Source: Geobacter sp. UBA6802
GTDB taxonomy: Bacteria > Desulfobacterota > Desulfuromonadia > Geobacterales > Pseudopelobacteraceae
Direction: 5' to 3'
Length of the DNA stretch: 11,545 nt
NCBI GenBank assembly: GCA_002452325.1
Contig: DKFG01000086.1
Coordinates: forward strand, 1-11,545
Part shown: positions 1-7,074 of the stretch, one piece after another
Layout of the letters: the number at the start of each line of letters is the position of its first letter
Position numbering within the stretch: position 1 is the first letter of the stretch
The notes under the pieces: generated by a model
Told to the model about the DNA's origin: nothing
Seen by the model: the letters and a program-made list of their open reading frames with translations, nothing else
Databases searched by the model: none
Translations under genes and position numbers: made by a program

Positions 1-1
1 A

Positions 2-29
2 GGGTCAAGGGTCAGGGGTCAAGGGTCAA
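2..29. repeat. Four tandem GGGTCAA-type heptamers
   Basis: Four consecutive 7-base units read GGGTCAA, GGGTCAG, GGGTCAA, GGGTCAA. The unit is the reverse complement of the TTGACCC/TTGCCCC heptamers that flank the palindromic core at 49-105, and the same units occur around the copy inside the last gene. A 7-base unit passes through all three frames, and on this strand it contains no stop, so it can lengthen neighbouring reading frames. The array may start left of the window. It resembles in kind the short tandem heptamer repeats known from cyanobacteria; that is an analogy, not an identification. Confidence 0.85.
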
Positions 30-48
30 GAACAGGCGGATAATGAAG

Positions 49-107
49 CCCTTGCCCCTTGCCCACTTCGACAGGCTCAGTGCGCGGCCTTACCCCTTGC
101 CCCTCTA
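49..107 (+). repeat. Composite heptamer-palindrome repeat, copy A
   Basis: Two TTGCCCC/TTGCCCA heptamers (52-65) lead into a 24-base core (64-87) beginning CACTTCGACAGGCTCAGTG, then CCTTACCCCTTGCCCC. The core is an imperfect palindrome with CACT...AGTG ends. It is identical base for base to copies at 10719-10742 (inverted) and 11522-11545 (direct). The repeat stops within a few bases of the first gene's reading frame. No transposase is nearby, so if it is mobile it is non-autonomous. Confidence 0.85.
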
Positions 108-116
108 AAGATTCTG

Positions 117-1274
117 ATGATCGCCCCAACCCCTTATTTTTCAGACCGTGGGTGTCATGTCAGAATCTATGAAGAAGCCCGGGCGCTGATGGCGCAAGGG
201 CATCAGGTACGGATCGTGACCTACCATCTGGGACGAGATCTGGAACCGGTGCCGGTTGACCGGGCAGCACGCATCCCCTGGTACACCAAACAAGAGGCCG
301 GACCTTCCTGGCATAAGCTGTACCTTGATCTGCTGCTGCTCTGCACTGCTGTGCGGGTCAGCCGCCAGCTGAAGCCGGATCTGATCCATGCCCATCTGCA
401 TGAAGGGGTGCTGGCGGGGTGGGTGGTTGCTCGGCTGCGTGGTATACCGCTGTTGTTTGACTATCAGGGGAGCCTGACCGGAGAGTCGATTAACCACGGT
501 TTTTTCAGGCCGGGCGGGGTGGTGCACCGCCTGTTTCAAAGGGCTGAGGGCTGGATCAACCGCTTGGCTGACCAGATCATAACCAGCTCAACACCGGGGC
601 GTGATGAGCTGGCTCAGCTCCGGCATTGTCCGGATCAGCGGGTGACGGTGTTGGCTGACGGTGTGGATCTTTCGGTGTTCAAACATCATCCCCAGCGGGA
701 GGCACGTCAGCAGTTGGGGTTGGATGAGCAGGTACCGGTGATTGTCTATCTGGGGCTATTCAACAGCTACCAGGGGGTTGATCTGCTGCTGCAGGCAGCC
801 AAGGAGCTGATCCGGCAGGGCAGGAACTTCCATCTGTTGATGATGGGCTATCCGGAACAGCCCTGCCGTGACCTTGCCGAAAAGTTGCATATCAGCAGTT
901 TTATTACCTTCACCGGCCGGGTCAGCTATGCCGATGCGCCTTTGCTGCTATCGGCCGGTGACCTGGCGGTTTCGCCCAAGGTTTCAACAACCGAGGCCAA
1001 CGGCAAGCTGTTGAACTACATGGCCTGCGGTCTGCCGGTGGTGGCCTTTGATACGCCGGTTAATCGTGAACTGCTGGGGGATGACGGCCTCTACGCCGCA
1101 CTGGGCAGTGTTGATGATCTCGCCCGGTGTCTGTCCGATGCCTTGGCAGATCGTTCACAGCTGCGTCAGCGCGGTCGCAGACTGCGGGATCGGGTGACGG
1201 CCCTGTTTAGTTGGGACGCGCAGGTGCAGCGGCTGCTGGCGGTCTATGGGCGGCTGCTGGCGGTTGAAAAATAA
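117..1274 (+). CDS. GT4-family glycosyltransferase
   Basis: This is a cytoplasmic GT-B fold glycosyltransferase of family GT4, expected to transfer a sugar from a nucleotide-sugar donor to a lipid-linked glycan; donor and acceptor cannot be read from sequence. The 385-residue length is normal. The N-terminal domain opens MIAPTPYFSDRGCHVRI, matching the usual strand and glycine turn of the acceptor domain. DGVDLSVF near residue 181 and YLGLFNSYQG near 211 mark the start of the donor domain. The donor-site helix reads TEANGKLLNYMACG: Glu293 is the first Glu of the EX7E motif, while the second position is Tyr301, a variant I recall in other GT4 enzymes. The start is uncertain. Family members usually begin MKILMIAP, and here the codons for K-I-L precede ATG117 directly, but the place of the expected ATG is CTA (105-107), just after the repeat. 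There is no clear ribosome binding site, and the frame is open leftward to the window edge. Confidence 0.88.
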   Translation: MIAPTPYFSDRGCHVRIYEEARALMAQGHQVRIVTYHLGRDLEPVPVDRAARIPWYTKQEAGPSWHKLYLDLLLLCTAVRVSRQLKPDLIHAHLHEGVLAGWVVARLRGIPLLFDYQGSLTGESINHGFFRPGGVVHRLFQRAEGWINRLADQIITSSTPGRDELAQLRHCPDQRVTVLADGVDLSVFKHHPQREARQQLGLDEQVPVIVYLGLFNSYQGVDLLLQAAKELIRQGRNFHLLMMGYPEQPCRDLAEKLHISSFITFTGRVSYADAPLLLSAGDLAVSPKVSTTEANGKLLNYMACGLPVVAFDTPVNRELLGDDGLYAALGSVDDLARCLSDALADRSQLRQRGRRLRDRVTALFSWDAQVQRLLAVYGRLLAVEK

Positions 1275-1299
1275 CCGGGTATGGAGTACGGTCCAAGCC

Positions 1300-1926
1300 G
1301 TGAACAAGCCAGAACAACCGATACTTGATGACTACACCCTCTTCCGTCTCCTGTGTGAACTGGAACAGGGACCTGTCAGCTCGCAGCGTGATCTTGCCCG
1401 ACGTCTCGCCGGCGCCCTGGGGATGGTTAACAATTATCTGAAGGTTGCAACCGCACGGGGGTGGGTTAACGTCAAAGAGCTGCCTGGTAACCGCTGCAGC
1501 TATCGGATAACCTCCAGGGGAACCCGTGAGCTCAAACGTCTGGCCCTGCTGCAGAGCCGCTATCTGCATGCCCTGATACCGCCGGTGCTGGATGCGTATC
1601 GTCAGGTGTGCCTGCGTCAGCTTGACGAGGGTATTGGGCGGATTGCCCTGTGCGGCATTGATCCCAGTTCCATTCTGGCCTGGCAGGCTGTTAAGGAGGC
1701 CGGAATCGAGGTTGGGGCGGTAATGGATACGACCGGTTTTGGCACGCACTTCATGGGGCGGGATGTTGTATCGCTGGTCCACGGGTTGCTGGGGGGCATC
1801 CATAGGGTGCTGATCAGTTCCCCGGCCCGGGCTGTAATGTTGCAACGATCATTGCTTGAGCTTGGGGTATCCCCCGAAACAATCATTGTGCCGTCTATTT
1901 TTGTGGAGGAATCAGATGCAGCATGA
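1300..1926 (+). CDS. Winged-helix regulator with Rossmann-like C-terminal domain
   Basis: A probable DNA-binding regulator of the polysaccharide operon, 208 residues from GTG1300. Residues about 10-75 form a winged helix: a recognition-type helix-turn-helix (SSQRDLARRLAGALGMVNNY, about 27-46), then a hydrophobic helix and a wing ending CSYRITSRG. This resembles the EPS-associated MarR-like regulators found in such clusters. Residues about 112-195 look like an alpha/beta sensor domain related to sugar-nucleotide or PglD-type Rossmann folds (IALCGIDPSS, then VGAVMDTTG, RVLISSPARAV, ETIIVPSIF). The glycine-rich nucleotide loop expected after the first strand is replaced by GIDPSS, so cofactor binding may be lost. 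I chose GTG1300 because residues from the alternative ATG1246 would only reread the end of the preceding gene out of frame. It overlaps the next gene by 11 bases. The ligand and the target are unknown. Confidence 0.7.
   Translation: MNKPEQPILDDYTLFRLLCELEQGPVSSQRDLARRLAGALGMVNNYLKVATARGWVNVKELPGNRCSYRITSRGTRELKRLALLQSRYLHALIPPVLDAYRQVCLRQLDEGIGRIALCGIDPSSILAWQAVKEAGIEVGAVMDTTGFGTHFMGRDVVSLVHGLLGGIHRVLISSPARAVMLQRSLLELGVSPETIIVPSIFVEESDAA
1905..1910 (+). promoter_or_regulatory. Strong ribosome binding site for GDP-fucose synthase
   Basis: GGAGGA lies five bases before ATG1916 and inside the end of the regulator gene. It settles the start of the fucose synthase at 1916 rather than at the ATG at 1856, whose extra 20 residues do not resemble the family. 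It is the best Shine-Dalgarno sequence in the window. Confidence 0.85.
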
Positions 1927-2881
1927 GGCAAAAATCTTTGTAGCAGGACACCGGGGGATGGTGGGCGCTGCTCTTGTGAGAAGATTGGAGCAGGCCGGAT
2001 TCTCACATCTGATCTGTCGGACCTCGGCGGAGCTGGATTTGCGGGATCAGGCTGCGGTTGCCTCCTTTTTTGAACAGGAACGGCCTGAATATCTCTTTCT
2101 GGCAGCAGCGCGGGTGGGCGGCATTATTGCCAACAGCACCCGTAAGGCCGAGTTCCTCTACGATAATCTGATGATTCAGACCAATGTCATCCATGAGGCA
2201 TATAGAACCGGTGTCAAACGCCTGCTTTTCCTGGGCAGTACCTGTATCTATCCCAAATTTGCCCCCCAGCCGATTCGTGAATCCGATCTGCTTGCCTCGC
2301 CGCTGGAGCCGACCAACGACGCCTACGCCATTGCCAAGATCGCCGGTATCTTCCAGTGTCGCTCATACAACGAGCAATACGGCACCCGTTTTCTGGCGGC
2401 AATGCCGAATAATCTGTACGGCCCCGGCGATAACTTTGACCTGACCGGCTCCCATGTCCTGCCGGCCTTGCTGCGTAAATTTCATGAAGCGAAGCAGAAC
2501 GGCGCCCCCACGGTAACGGTCTGGGGCACTGGTACGCCACTGCGGGAGTTCATGCATGTGGATGACCTGGCTGATGCCTGTGTTTTTCTGATGCGTGCCG
2601 CTAATGAGCCGTATGATGGGCTTCTGACCTATCCTGATGCACCAGCCCTGATTAATGTCGGTTCCGGTCAGGAGATCAGCATTGCCGGGTTGGCCCGTCT
2701 GGTACAGCAGGTGGTTGGTTATCAGGGCGAGATCGTCTTTGACACCGCCAAGCCGGACGGAACGCCACGGAAACTGGCGGATTCGTCCCGACTGCATGCC
2801 CTGGGATGGAGACACCGGATTCAACTGGAAGACGGTGTGCGGGATGCGTACCGCTGGTTTGTGGAGCAGCATGTCTCCTGA
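1916..2881 (+). CDS. fcl: GDP-L-fucose synthase (GDP-4-keto-6-deoxy-mannose epimerase/reductase)
   Basis: This enzyme catalyses the last step of GDP-L-fucose synthesis: NADPH-dependent 3,5-epimerisation and 4-reduction of GDP-4-keto-6-deoxy-D-mannose. It is a cytoplasmic extended short-chain dehydrogenase. The 321-residue length equals that of E. coli Fcl as I recall it. The NADP-binding turn is GHRGMVG near residue 11. The catalytic residues are all in place: Ser108 in LGSTCIYP, Cys110, Tyr137 and Lys141 in YAIAKIAG, and His180 in SHVLPALL. NLYGPGDNFD is also typical. Its substrate is made by GDP-mannose 4,6-dehydratase (gmd), which is not in this window. The GT11 fucosyltransferase two genes downstream is the likely consumer of the product. 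GC content is high, like the upstream genes. The usual symbols are fcl or wcaG. Confidence 0.96.
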   Translation: MQHEAKIFVAGHRGMVGAALVRRLEQAGFSHLICRTSAELDLRDQAAVASFFEQERPEYLFLAAARVGGIIANSTRKAEFLYDNLMIQTNVIHEAYRTGVKRLLFLGSTCIYPKFAPQPIRESDLLASPLEPTNDAYAIAKIAGIFQCRSYNEQYGTRFLAAMPNNLYGPGDNFDLTGSHVLPALLRKFHEAKQNGAPTVTVWGTGTPLREFMHVDDLADACVFLMRAANEPYDGLLTYPDAPALINVGSGQEISIAGLARLVQQVVGYQGEIVFDTAKPDGTPRKLADSSRLHALGWRHRIQLEDGVRDAYRWFVEQHVS

Positions 2882-2900
2882 GAGCCTTTAGTAAATAGTT

Positions 2901-4211
2901 GTGTTTACCTTTATTCAACAGATTCGCCGGCTACGTAGTGAACTGCTTTGGGTGCTAACCGGACACGCCGCTGCTTTTCTGGGGGGGCTGGTCGGCATCA
3001 AACTGCTAACCCGGCTGTTGGGACCAGTCGGTTACGGTCAATTGGCGCTCGGATTAACAATTGCGGGCTTTCTGACCACCTTTCTGCATAATCCACTTTC
3101 CAATGCTGCTGCACGTTTTTATGCACCATACCGAGATGGGGGTAAAGAAGGTCTTTACTTTCTTGTTTTGCGTAACCTCCATAGCAAATTACTACTTTTA
3201 CTCATTTTGCCTGTTATTGTTGGATCACTACTCGTATACCTAACCAAAGGTAGCGTGTGGGGAGGACTGGCCTTTTGGGGGCTGATGTTTGGGGTGATCA
3301 GTGGTACTGGGGTTTCGTTTCTTGCTTGGCAAAATGCGGCTCGTGATCGAAAAAATGCGACCCTTGCCCAGATAGGAGATGTATGGTTAAGGATAAGCAG
3401 CGCAATTTTGGCGGTTATGTTGTTTGGTACCGGCGTTGCTGCACTTGGAGGGTACTGTGTTGGCTCCCTTATTATAGTTCTATGGCAATATAGCAGGTTT
3501 CATCAACAGCAAAGGAAGTTGGGCCAGTTGGGAACGATGCTGCAGAAAGAGCAGGTGAGGCAGACACAGCATGAGTTTTTAGTGTTTATTGTTCCCTTTG
3601 TTGGTTATGCACTATTTACGGTGGTCACCTTATTCGCTGATCGCTGGATTCTTCAGTTTTTCGCAGGCTCCGCTTTTGTTGGTATTTATGCTGCCCTGTT
3701 TCAGATTGCTGCTTCGCCAGTTAATTTGTTGTTTGCCGTGATCAATCAGTTGATGGTTCCAATTATCTATGAACGTGCAGGCAGCATGATCTCTCAAAAA
3801 CAGCAATTTGAGGCAAGACGTCTGATTAACCGTACCGTGCTAGTTGCCGTAGTATGTTCCGCTTTTGGGACGTTGCTTACAGCCTTGCTGGCCCATCCGG
3901 TAGCCCTGATGTTGACAACACCTGAATTCGCAAAACATTCAAAGGTGCTTTGGTTGCTTGTACTCGGTCTTTCTATGTGGCAGGTGGGGCAGGTAATGAC
4001 GCTGGTAGGAAACTGTATGCATAAACCAATGAGCTATATTTGGCCAAAAGGAACCCATGCGGTCGTCCTTTGTATTTCAGGTATATCCCTAACATCTTTT
4101 ATGGGTATTACAGGCATGGCTGTAGCACTTCTTGCGTCCTCTTTTGTTTACATTACAAGCATTGCAGCAGTAAACGTACGTTTATACCGTCTGTCTCAGT
4201 GGCAGCCATGA
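2901..4211 (+). CDS. Wzx-type polysaccharide flippase (MOP superfamily)
   Basis: An integral inner-membrane protein of 436 residues, in the usual range for Wzx flippases, which move undecaprenyl-diphosphate-linked repeat units from the cytoplasmic to the periplasmic face. About 12 hydrophobic segments are visible, the first near residues 15-36 and the last pair near 383-428. The N-terminus carries the family pattern: a basic start (QQIRRLRSE), the first helix, then KLLTRLLGPVGYGQLAL. Start is GTG2901; a TAA in the same frame at 2892-2894 rules out anything longer, and the ribosome site is weak. It follows the fucose synthase by 19 bases and overlaps the fucosyltransferase by ATGA. GC content drops sharply here (hand-counted 60-base lines 33-52% against about 60% just upstream), suggesting separate ancestry. 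The substrate glycan cannot be inferred. Confidence 0.9.
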   Translation: MFTFIQQIRRLRSELLWVLTGHAAAFLGGLVGIKLLTRLLGPVGYGQLALGLTIAGFLTTFLHNPLSNAAARFYAPYRDGGKEGLYFLVLRNLHSKLLLLLILPVIVGSLLVYLTKGSVWGGLAFWGLMFGVISGTGVSFLAWQNAARDRKNATLAQIGDVWLRISSAILAVMLFGTGVAALGGYCVGSLIIVLWQYSRFHQQQRKLGQLGTMLQKEQVRQTQHEFLVFIVPFVGYALFTVVTLFADRWILQFFAGSAFVGIYAALFQIAASPVNLLFAVINQLMVPIIYERAGSMISQKQQFEARRLINRTVLVAVVCSAFGTLLTALLAHPVALMLTTPEFAKHSKVLWLLVLGLSMWQVGQVMTLVGNCMHKPMSYIWPKGTHAVVLCISGISLTSFMGITGMAVALLASSFVYITSIAAVNVRLYRLSQWQP

Positions 4212-5083
4212 TTACGGTGCTACTGAATGGCGGTCTGGGTAACCAGCTTTTTCAGTATGCAGCGGGAAGGGCGTTAGCTGAAAAACATGGTGTTGAGTTG
4301 TACCTTGATCTTTCAAGGTTAAAGCATCCAAAGCCGGGGGATACTCCTCGCCGTTTTGAACTTGCTCCGTTTAACATCAAGGCATCTCTATTGGCTGAGG
4401 AGGTCCGACAGCCATTGGAGAATTTTCAGGCACTTGTGCATCGGCTGTTGCTGAAGACCGGCATTCCTTTGTTGGGCAGCATAACACTCAAAGAACAGCG
4501 CTGCGGGTTTGATCCATTGATTTTCAAGGCGCCGTCCAATTGTATTCTGGATGGTTTCTGGCAGTCGGAGCGTTATTTTAAACAGATTGCCAGTTTTTTG
4601 CAGCAGGAACTCAGTCTTAAGGCCCCAAGTCCTGCTTTACGTAAGGCAAGGAGCGTGCTCTCTGACTCTACTGTAGCGGTGCATGTCAGGCGTGGTGACT
4701 ATGTCACCAATCCGGCAGCAGCCAGCTTTCATGGTGTCTGCTCTCAGGATTATTATCGGGCTGCCGTTGCCATGATCCAACAGCGTTGTATCAACTCTCA
4801 ATTTTTAGTGTTTTCGGATGATCCAGGGTGGTGTCATGAGCATCTTGATCTTGGGCAGCCGTTCAGACTTGCTGCAGATTTGGGATTGAATGGTTCAGCC
4901 GAGGAGTTGGTGTTGATCTCATGTTGTACCCATCAGGTTATTGCTAACAGCAGCTTCAGTTGGTGGGGGGGCTGGTTGAATCCGTTTCCGCAAAAGCTGG
5001 TCATCGCCCCTTGCCGGTGGTTCGCTGATCCTGCCATTGCTACCGGCGATCTTGTACCTGACAATTGGGTGCGTCTGTCATGA
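4208..5083 (+). CDS. Alpha-1,2-fucosyltransferase, family GT11
   Basis: A 291-residue glycosyltransferase predicted to transfer L-fucose from GDP-L-fucose to a galactose-type acceptor in alpha-1,2 linkage. The start motif NGGLGNQLFQYAAGRALA (from residue 7) is the GT11 signature. The GDP-binding motif HVRRGDY contains His159, Arg161, Arg162 and Asp164. Further family blocks are LDGFWQSERYF, FSDDPGWC and SSFSWWGGWLN (248 onward). Length is normal for bacterial GT11 enzymes. ATG4208 is chosen because it starts the signature strand and overlaps the flippase stop as ATGA; the upstream extension in the same frame is the flippase read out of frame. It lies in the lower-GC segment. Together with the GDP-fucose synthase it predicts a fucose-containing glycan. 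Linkage specificity follows from the family; the actual acceptor is unknown. Confidence 0.94.
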   Translation: MITVLLNGGLGNQLFQYAAGRALAEKHGVELYLDLSRLKHPKPGDTPRRFELAPFNIKASLLAEEVRQPLENFQALVHRLLLKTGIPLLGSITLKEQRCGFDPLIFKAPSNCILDGFWQSERYFKQIASFLQQELSLKAPSPALRKARSVLSDSTVAVHVRRGDYVTNPAAASFHGVCSQDYYRAAVAMIQQRCINSQFLVFSDDPGWCHEHLDLGQPFRLAADLGLNGSAEELVLISCCTHQVIANSSFSWWGGWLNPFPQKLVIAPCRWFADPAIATGDLVPDNWVRLS

Positions 5084-7074
5084 CCCCCCCACGCGTTTCA
5101 GTTCTTATGCCGGTTTTCAATGGGGAATACTTTCTAAAGGAGGCGATTGACAGTATCCTTGGACAGACTTTCCATGATTTTGAGCTGGTCGTTGTTGACG
5201 ATGGTTCTTGCGATGCCACTGCTGCCATACTTGCCGGATATGATGATTCTCGCTTGGTTGTGATCAAGCATGAAACCAACCGGGGCGTAATTGCGGCGCG
5301 TAACCGAGCTGTTAGTGAGGGCTTGGGTGAATTCTTTGCCATGATGGACAGTGATGATATCAGTCATCCTCATCGACTGGCGTATCAGGTTGCATATCTG
5401 GAACAACACCCTGAATGCGACGTTGTCGCATCCCGAATAATGCTGATTGATGCAGAAGGACGGTATCTGGGCGACTGGCATGATGATTCAATTACCGTAA
5501 CACCTACACAGATCAGGCGTTTTCTGCCAAGGGCAAATTGTATTGCCAACTCTTCTGTCATGCTTCGTGCTGATCTGCTTCGTTGCCGTGGTTACACCTG
5601 TCCGCGAGGAGTGACAGAGGATTATGATCTTTGGTTGAGGCTTGCAGTTGATGAAGTACAGTTTGCGAAACTCCAGGAACAACTTGTGTATTACCGTATA
5701 ACTCCCGGTTCATTGACGGCTCAGACACAAGGTATGCCTTCAGAGTATCAACAGATCAGAAGTAAAAGATATTTTTTAACCGAAGCTGTGCGTCAAGGGA
5801 GATGGGGGGCATTTGTCAGGCAGGTGGCAGGTAGCTTGGTTCGGGATGTTGTACGTCTCTTTGCAAAAAAGATACTCCGCTTATTACTAGGCGAATGGCC
5901 GGATGACAATCGCAATAAACTGGTTTTTCAGCTTAACCATACTTCTTTTGTATGGTTACTTGTGCGTTTGTCGTCAATGATTGGTTCATTACTTCCCGTG
6001 GTAAACCGCTCCGGTCTGTTCTTCTTTTTTCCGTTCTACCATACCGGCGGGGCGGAGCGGGTACACAGCCAGATTGCTGGCTGCTTCAAAGACCAACAAC
6101 CGTGGATGTTTTTTGCCAAACGCTCGGCTGATCGCGGGTTCAGAGAGCAGTTTGAGCAGTCCGGGCGTTGTTTTGACATCGGCCCGCTGCTGAAATACAC
6201 CTATCCTCTCAGTGTCGGTATCCTGGCCGGACTGATCGGCAGGCATACCCATGCCCAGGTGTTCGGCTGCAACAGCCTGTACTACTACCTGCTGTTGCCC
6301 CACCTGCCTGCTCATGTCCGGGCAACGGACCTGCTGCATGCCTTAGGCGGCGGCGCTGAACAGTTTAGCCTGCCGGTGCTGGAGCGGTTGCAACAGCGGG
6401 TAGTGATCAGCCGGGGAGTGCGGGACGAGCTGCTGGCCTTCTACCGCAGCGCAGGGGTTGACCCTGCCCTGGATAGCCGGATCAGGGTCATTGCCAACCG
6501 GGTAGAGGTTGCGACAACAATGCCTGAAAAACCATCCTACGGCCCGTTGCAGGTGCTGTTTGTGGGACGGGGCAGTGAAGAGAAAAGGGTTCACCTGATT
6601 GGTCAAGCGGCACGGCATTGCCGGGAACGGGGAATGGATATTGAGTTCACGCTGGTGGGTGACCTTGAGGGATGGCTGCATGAGGAGGATCGCCCCTGCT
6701 GCACCCTGACCGGACTGATCAGCAGCGAAACCGCATTGAAAGAGCTGTATCGCCAATCTCACCTGATCCTGATCAGTTCAAGCCGGGAGGGCTTTCCCCT
6801 GACCCTGATGGAAGGGATGGCCCAGGGTTGTGTGCCGGTCTGTACCGCTGTGGGCGGTATTCCAGAACATATCCGGCACCTTGAAAACGGCTGGCTGCTG
6901 CCCGTGCACGATGATGCCGCTGTTGTAAATGGACTGGTGCAGGCGGTAAAGGCCTTGTCGGCAGATTGCGCCCTGCTTCAGCAGTTGTCCACTGCAGCGC
7001 GGCGATATGCGGAGGCACAGTTCAGTGGTGAGCGATTCTGTGAACAGTATCGTGCGGTGATCAGGGGGAGCTGA
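5080..7074 (+). CDS. Two-domain GT2-GT4 glycosyltransferase
   Basis: One 664-residue reading frame holds two complete glycosyltransferase domains. The N-terminal GT2 (GT-A fold, about 1-220) has VSVLMPVFNG, the nucleotide-binding VVVDDGSCDAT, the DXD-type MDSDD (Asp90, Asp92) and the catalytic-base region TEDYDLW (Glu180, Asp181). A basic, amphipathic linker (about 225-310) may touch the membrane. The C-terminal GT4 (GT-B, about 311-664) begins SGLFFFFPFYHTGGAERV, with the glycine-rich GGAER at 323-327, the donor-domain strand VLFVGRGSEEKR, and a full EX7E motif (Glu570, Glu578). ATG5080 overlaps the GT11 stop as ATGA; a TTG at 5065 is less likely. GC content is about 40-47% in the GT2 part and 58-63% from about base 6000, at the domain seam. 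It presumably adds two consecutive sugars. A sequencing artefact joining two genes is possible but no frameshift sign is seen. Confidence 0.9.
   Translation: MTPPRVSVLMPVFNGEYFLKEAIDSILGQTFHDFELVVVDDGSCDATAAILAGYDDSRLVVIKHETNRGVIAARNRAVSEGLGEFFAMMDSDDISHPHRLAYQVAYLEQHPECDVVASRIMLIDAEGRYLGDWHDDSITVTPTQIRRFLPRANCIANSSVMLRADLLRCRGYTCPRGVTEDYDLWLRLAVDEVQFAKLQEQLVYYRITPGSLTAQTQGMPSEYQQIRSKRYFLTEAVRQGRWGAFVRQVAGSLVRDVVRLFAKKILRLLLGEWPDDNRNKLVFQLNHTSFVWLLVRLSSMIGSLLPVVNRSGLFFFFPFYHTGGAERVHSQIAGCFKDQQPWMFFAKRSADRGFREQFEQSGRCFDIGPLLKYTYPLSVGILAGLIGRHTHAQVFGCNSLYYYLLLPHLPAHVRATDLLHALGGGAEQFSLPVLERLQQRVVISRGVRDELLAFYRSAGVDPALDSRIRVIANRVEVATTMPEKPSYGPLQVLFVGRGSEEKRVHLIGQAARHCRERGMDIEFTLVGDLEGWLHEEDRPCCTLTGLISSETALKELYRQSHLILISSSREGFPLTLMEGMAQGCVPVCTAVGGIPEHIRHLENGWLLPVHDDAAVVNGLVQAVKALSADCALLQQLSTAARRYAEAQFSGERFCEQYRAVIRGS

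Noticed and set aside
1..43. End of an upstream gene reading into the heptamers and stopping at TAA 41-43
   Set aside because: The frame is open, but only repeat-derived codons are inside the window, so no gene can be supported.
64..87. Rho-independent terminator formed by the repeat core
   Set aside because: The core is only an imperfect palindrome with mismatches, and no T-run follows. Copy B also lies inside a gene, where termination would be harmful.
1..107. CRISPR-like array at the left end
   Set aside because: The units are contiguous heptamers and a palindromic core with no regular unique spacers.
43..108. Small reading frame ATG43 to TAA106 across the repeat
   Set aside because: It consists entirely of repeat sequence (MKPLPLAHFDRL...), has no ribosome site and is best explained by the repeat lacking stops in this frame.
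1856..1915. Longer start for the GDP-fucose synthase at ATG1856
   Set aside because: The added residues do not resemble the family and lie within the regulator gene; ATG1916 has a strong ribosome site and gives the normal length.
4040..4207. Longer start for the fucosyltransferase
   Set aside because: The extension is the flippase coding sequence read in another frame; the GT11 signature begins just after ATG4208.
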